From an uncultured Flavobacteriales bacterium (GTDB lineage Bacteria; Bacteroidota; Bacteroidia; Flavobacteriales_E; Vicingaceae), in the NCBI GenBank assembly GCA_905479915.1, contig CAJQOH010000014.1:62001-126000 (forward strand): a DNA stretch of 64,000 bases, in the 5' to 3' direction. Position numbers and translations under genes: made by a program. Below, one piece after another: positions 63,716 to 64,000 of the stretch. Position 1 is the stretch's first letter. The number at the start of each line of letters is the position of its first letter. The notes under the pieces are model-generated. The model did not search any database. It was not told where the DNA came from and saw nothing but the letters and a program-made list of their open reading frames with translations.

Positions 63716-64000
63716 CTAATTGTTAAATAATTTAATGGATAGAGCGATTTTTTCTTTTAAATCTTTTCTTTCAACGATAAAGTCTAAAAATCCATGCTCT
63801 TGAACAAATTCTGAAGTTTGAAATCCTGCAGGCAAATCTTTACCTATAGTTTCTTTAACAACTCTTGGCCCAGCAAATGCGATTAATGCTTTTGGTTCAG
63901 CAATATTAATATCTCCTAACATTGCATAAGAAGCAGTAACACCACCAGTTGTAGGATCAGTTAATAATGAAATGTATGGTACTTTTTCTTTTGCTAATAA
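63716..64000 (-). CDS. accD: Acetyl-CoA carboxylase carboxyltransferase subunit beta (partial, 5' end outside window)
   Basis: The C-terminal 94 residues are present, open to the window edge: [40 protein letters not shown] and [20 protein letters not shown]. These are conserved blocks of AccD, which makes malonyl-CoA for fatty acid synthesis with AccA. The N-terminal zinc ribbon lies outside. It precedes rpsO on the same strand. Confidence 0.93.
   Translation of the reverse strand, partial: LLAKEKVPYISLLTDPTTGGVTASYAMLGDINIAEPKALIAFAGPRVVKETIGKDLPAGFQTSEFVQEHGFLDFIVERKDLKEKIALSIKLFNN

Noticed and set aside
1-64000. CRISPR arrays, tRNA or rRNA genes, prophage, toxin-antitoxin pairs
   Set aside because: No regular spacer repeats, no cloverleaf or rRNA sequence and no phage or toxin-antitoxin genes were recognised on either strand by eye.

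Overview
The window is a gene-dense, AT-rich chromosomal segment of a member of the Bacteroidota, most likely Flavobacteriales. The evidence is the gene order rpsO-pnp-rpoD-rpe, type IX secretion (T9SS) sorting tails on large surface proteins, TAnnTTTG-type -7 promoter elements, weak Shine-Dalgarno signals, a Flavobacterium-type tyrosine ammonia-lyase and a CrtYcd-type carotenoid operon. No rRNA, tRNA, CRISPR array or intact mobile element was seen.

Layout. 1-7 kb: a partial lipoprotein, a giant Ser/Thr-kinase/AAA-ATPase/TPR/GAF/SpoIIE signalling protein split by a frameshift at an A8 run, a decayed IS200-type transposase and a small lipoprotein. 7.2-13.8 kb: a 2174-residue T9SS-exported adhesin-like protein. 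13.9-21.9 kb: a polysaccharide operon with a three-domain kinase/nucleotidyltransferase/TMK-like fusion, a double glycosyltransferase, a DUF1972 glycosyltransferase, a WecA-type initiating transferase and a response regulator with a C-terminal membrane helix. 21.9-32.3 kb: what I read as a light-response regulon. It has an SDR/DUF2867 gene, a secreted twin-DUF4397 protein, a CarH/LitR-like B12-binding MerR regulator and an operon SOUL-crtI-crtB-idi-smORF-crtZ-crtYcd-gpx. Six inverted repeats of the form GTTTAA-N16-TTAAAC (two with one mismatch) lie only in front of these four transcription units. 32.3-39.5 kb: a few hypotheticals, then a compact minus-strand operon TAL-FabG-KAS-ACP-acyltransferase-dehydratase-thioesterase that looks like a reduced flexirubin or aryl-polyene pigment pathway.

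39.8-64 kb is mostly housekeeping: dnaK, a PIF1-like helicase, a PagL-like protein, a class III aminotransferase, SAM hydrolase, phoH, a STAS protein, ribonuclease Z, HU, an iron ABC transporter, an alpha-oxoamine synthase (sphingolipid or sulfonolipid type), a ZIP transporter, a SiaB/SiaC pair, a phosphoribosyltransferase, rpe, rpoD, pnp, rpsO and partial accD.

The main hypothesis is the B12-photoreceptor regulon: the regulator keeps the CarH W-x9-EH and ExHxxG cobalamin motifs, and a spacing-exact palindrome links it to carotenoid synthesis, a redox enzyme and a surface protein. A second notable point is that four genes are broken by single-base changes: rpoD has an in-frame TGA at a conserved Trp, and the kinase, a GNAT and a thioesterase have 1-nt frameshifts. 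Sequencing error is the simplest explanation, but slippage or recoding deserve a check.
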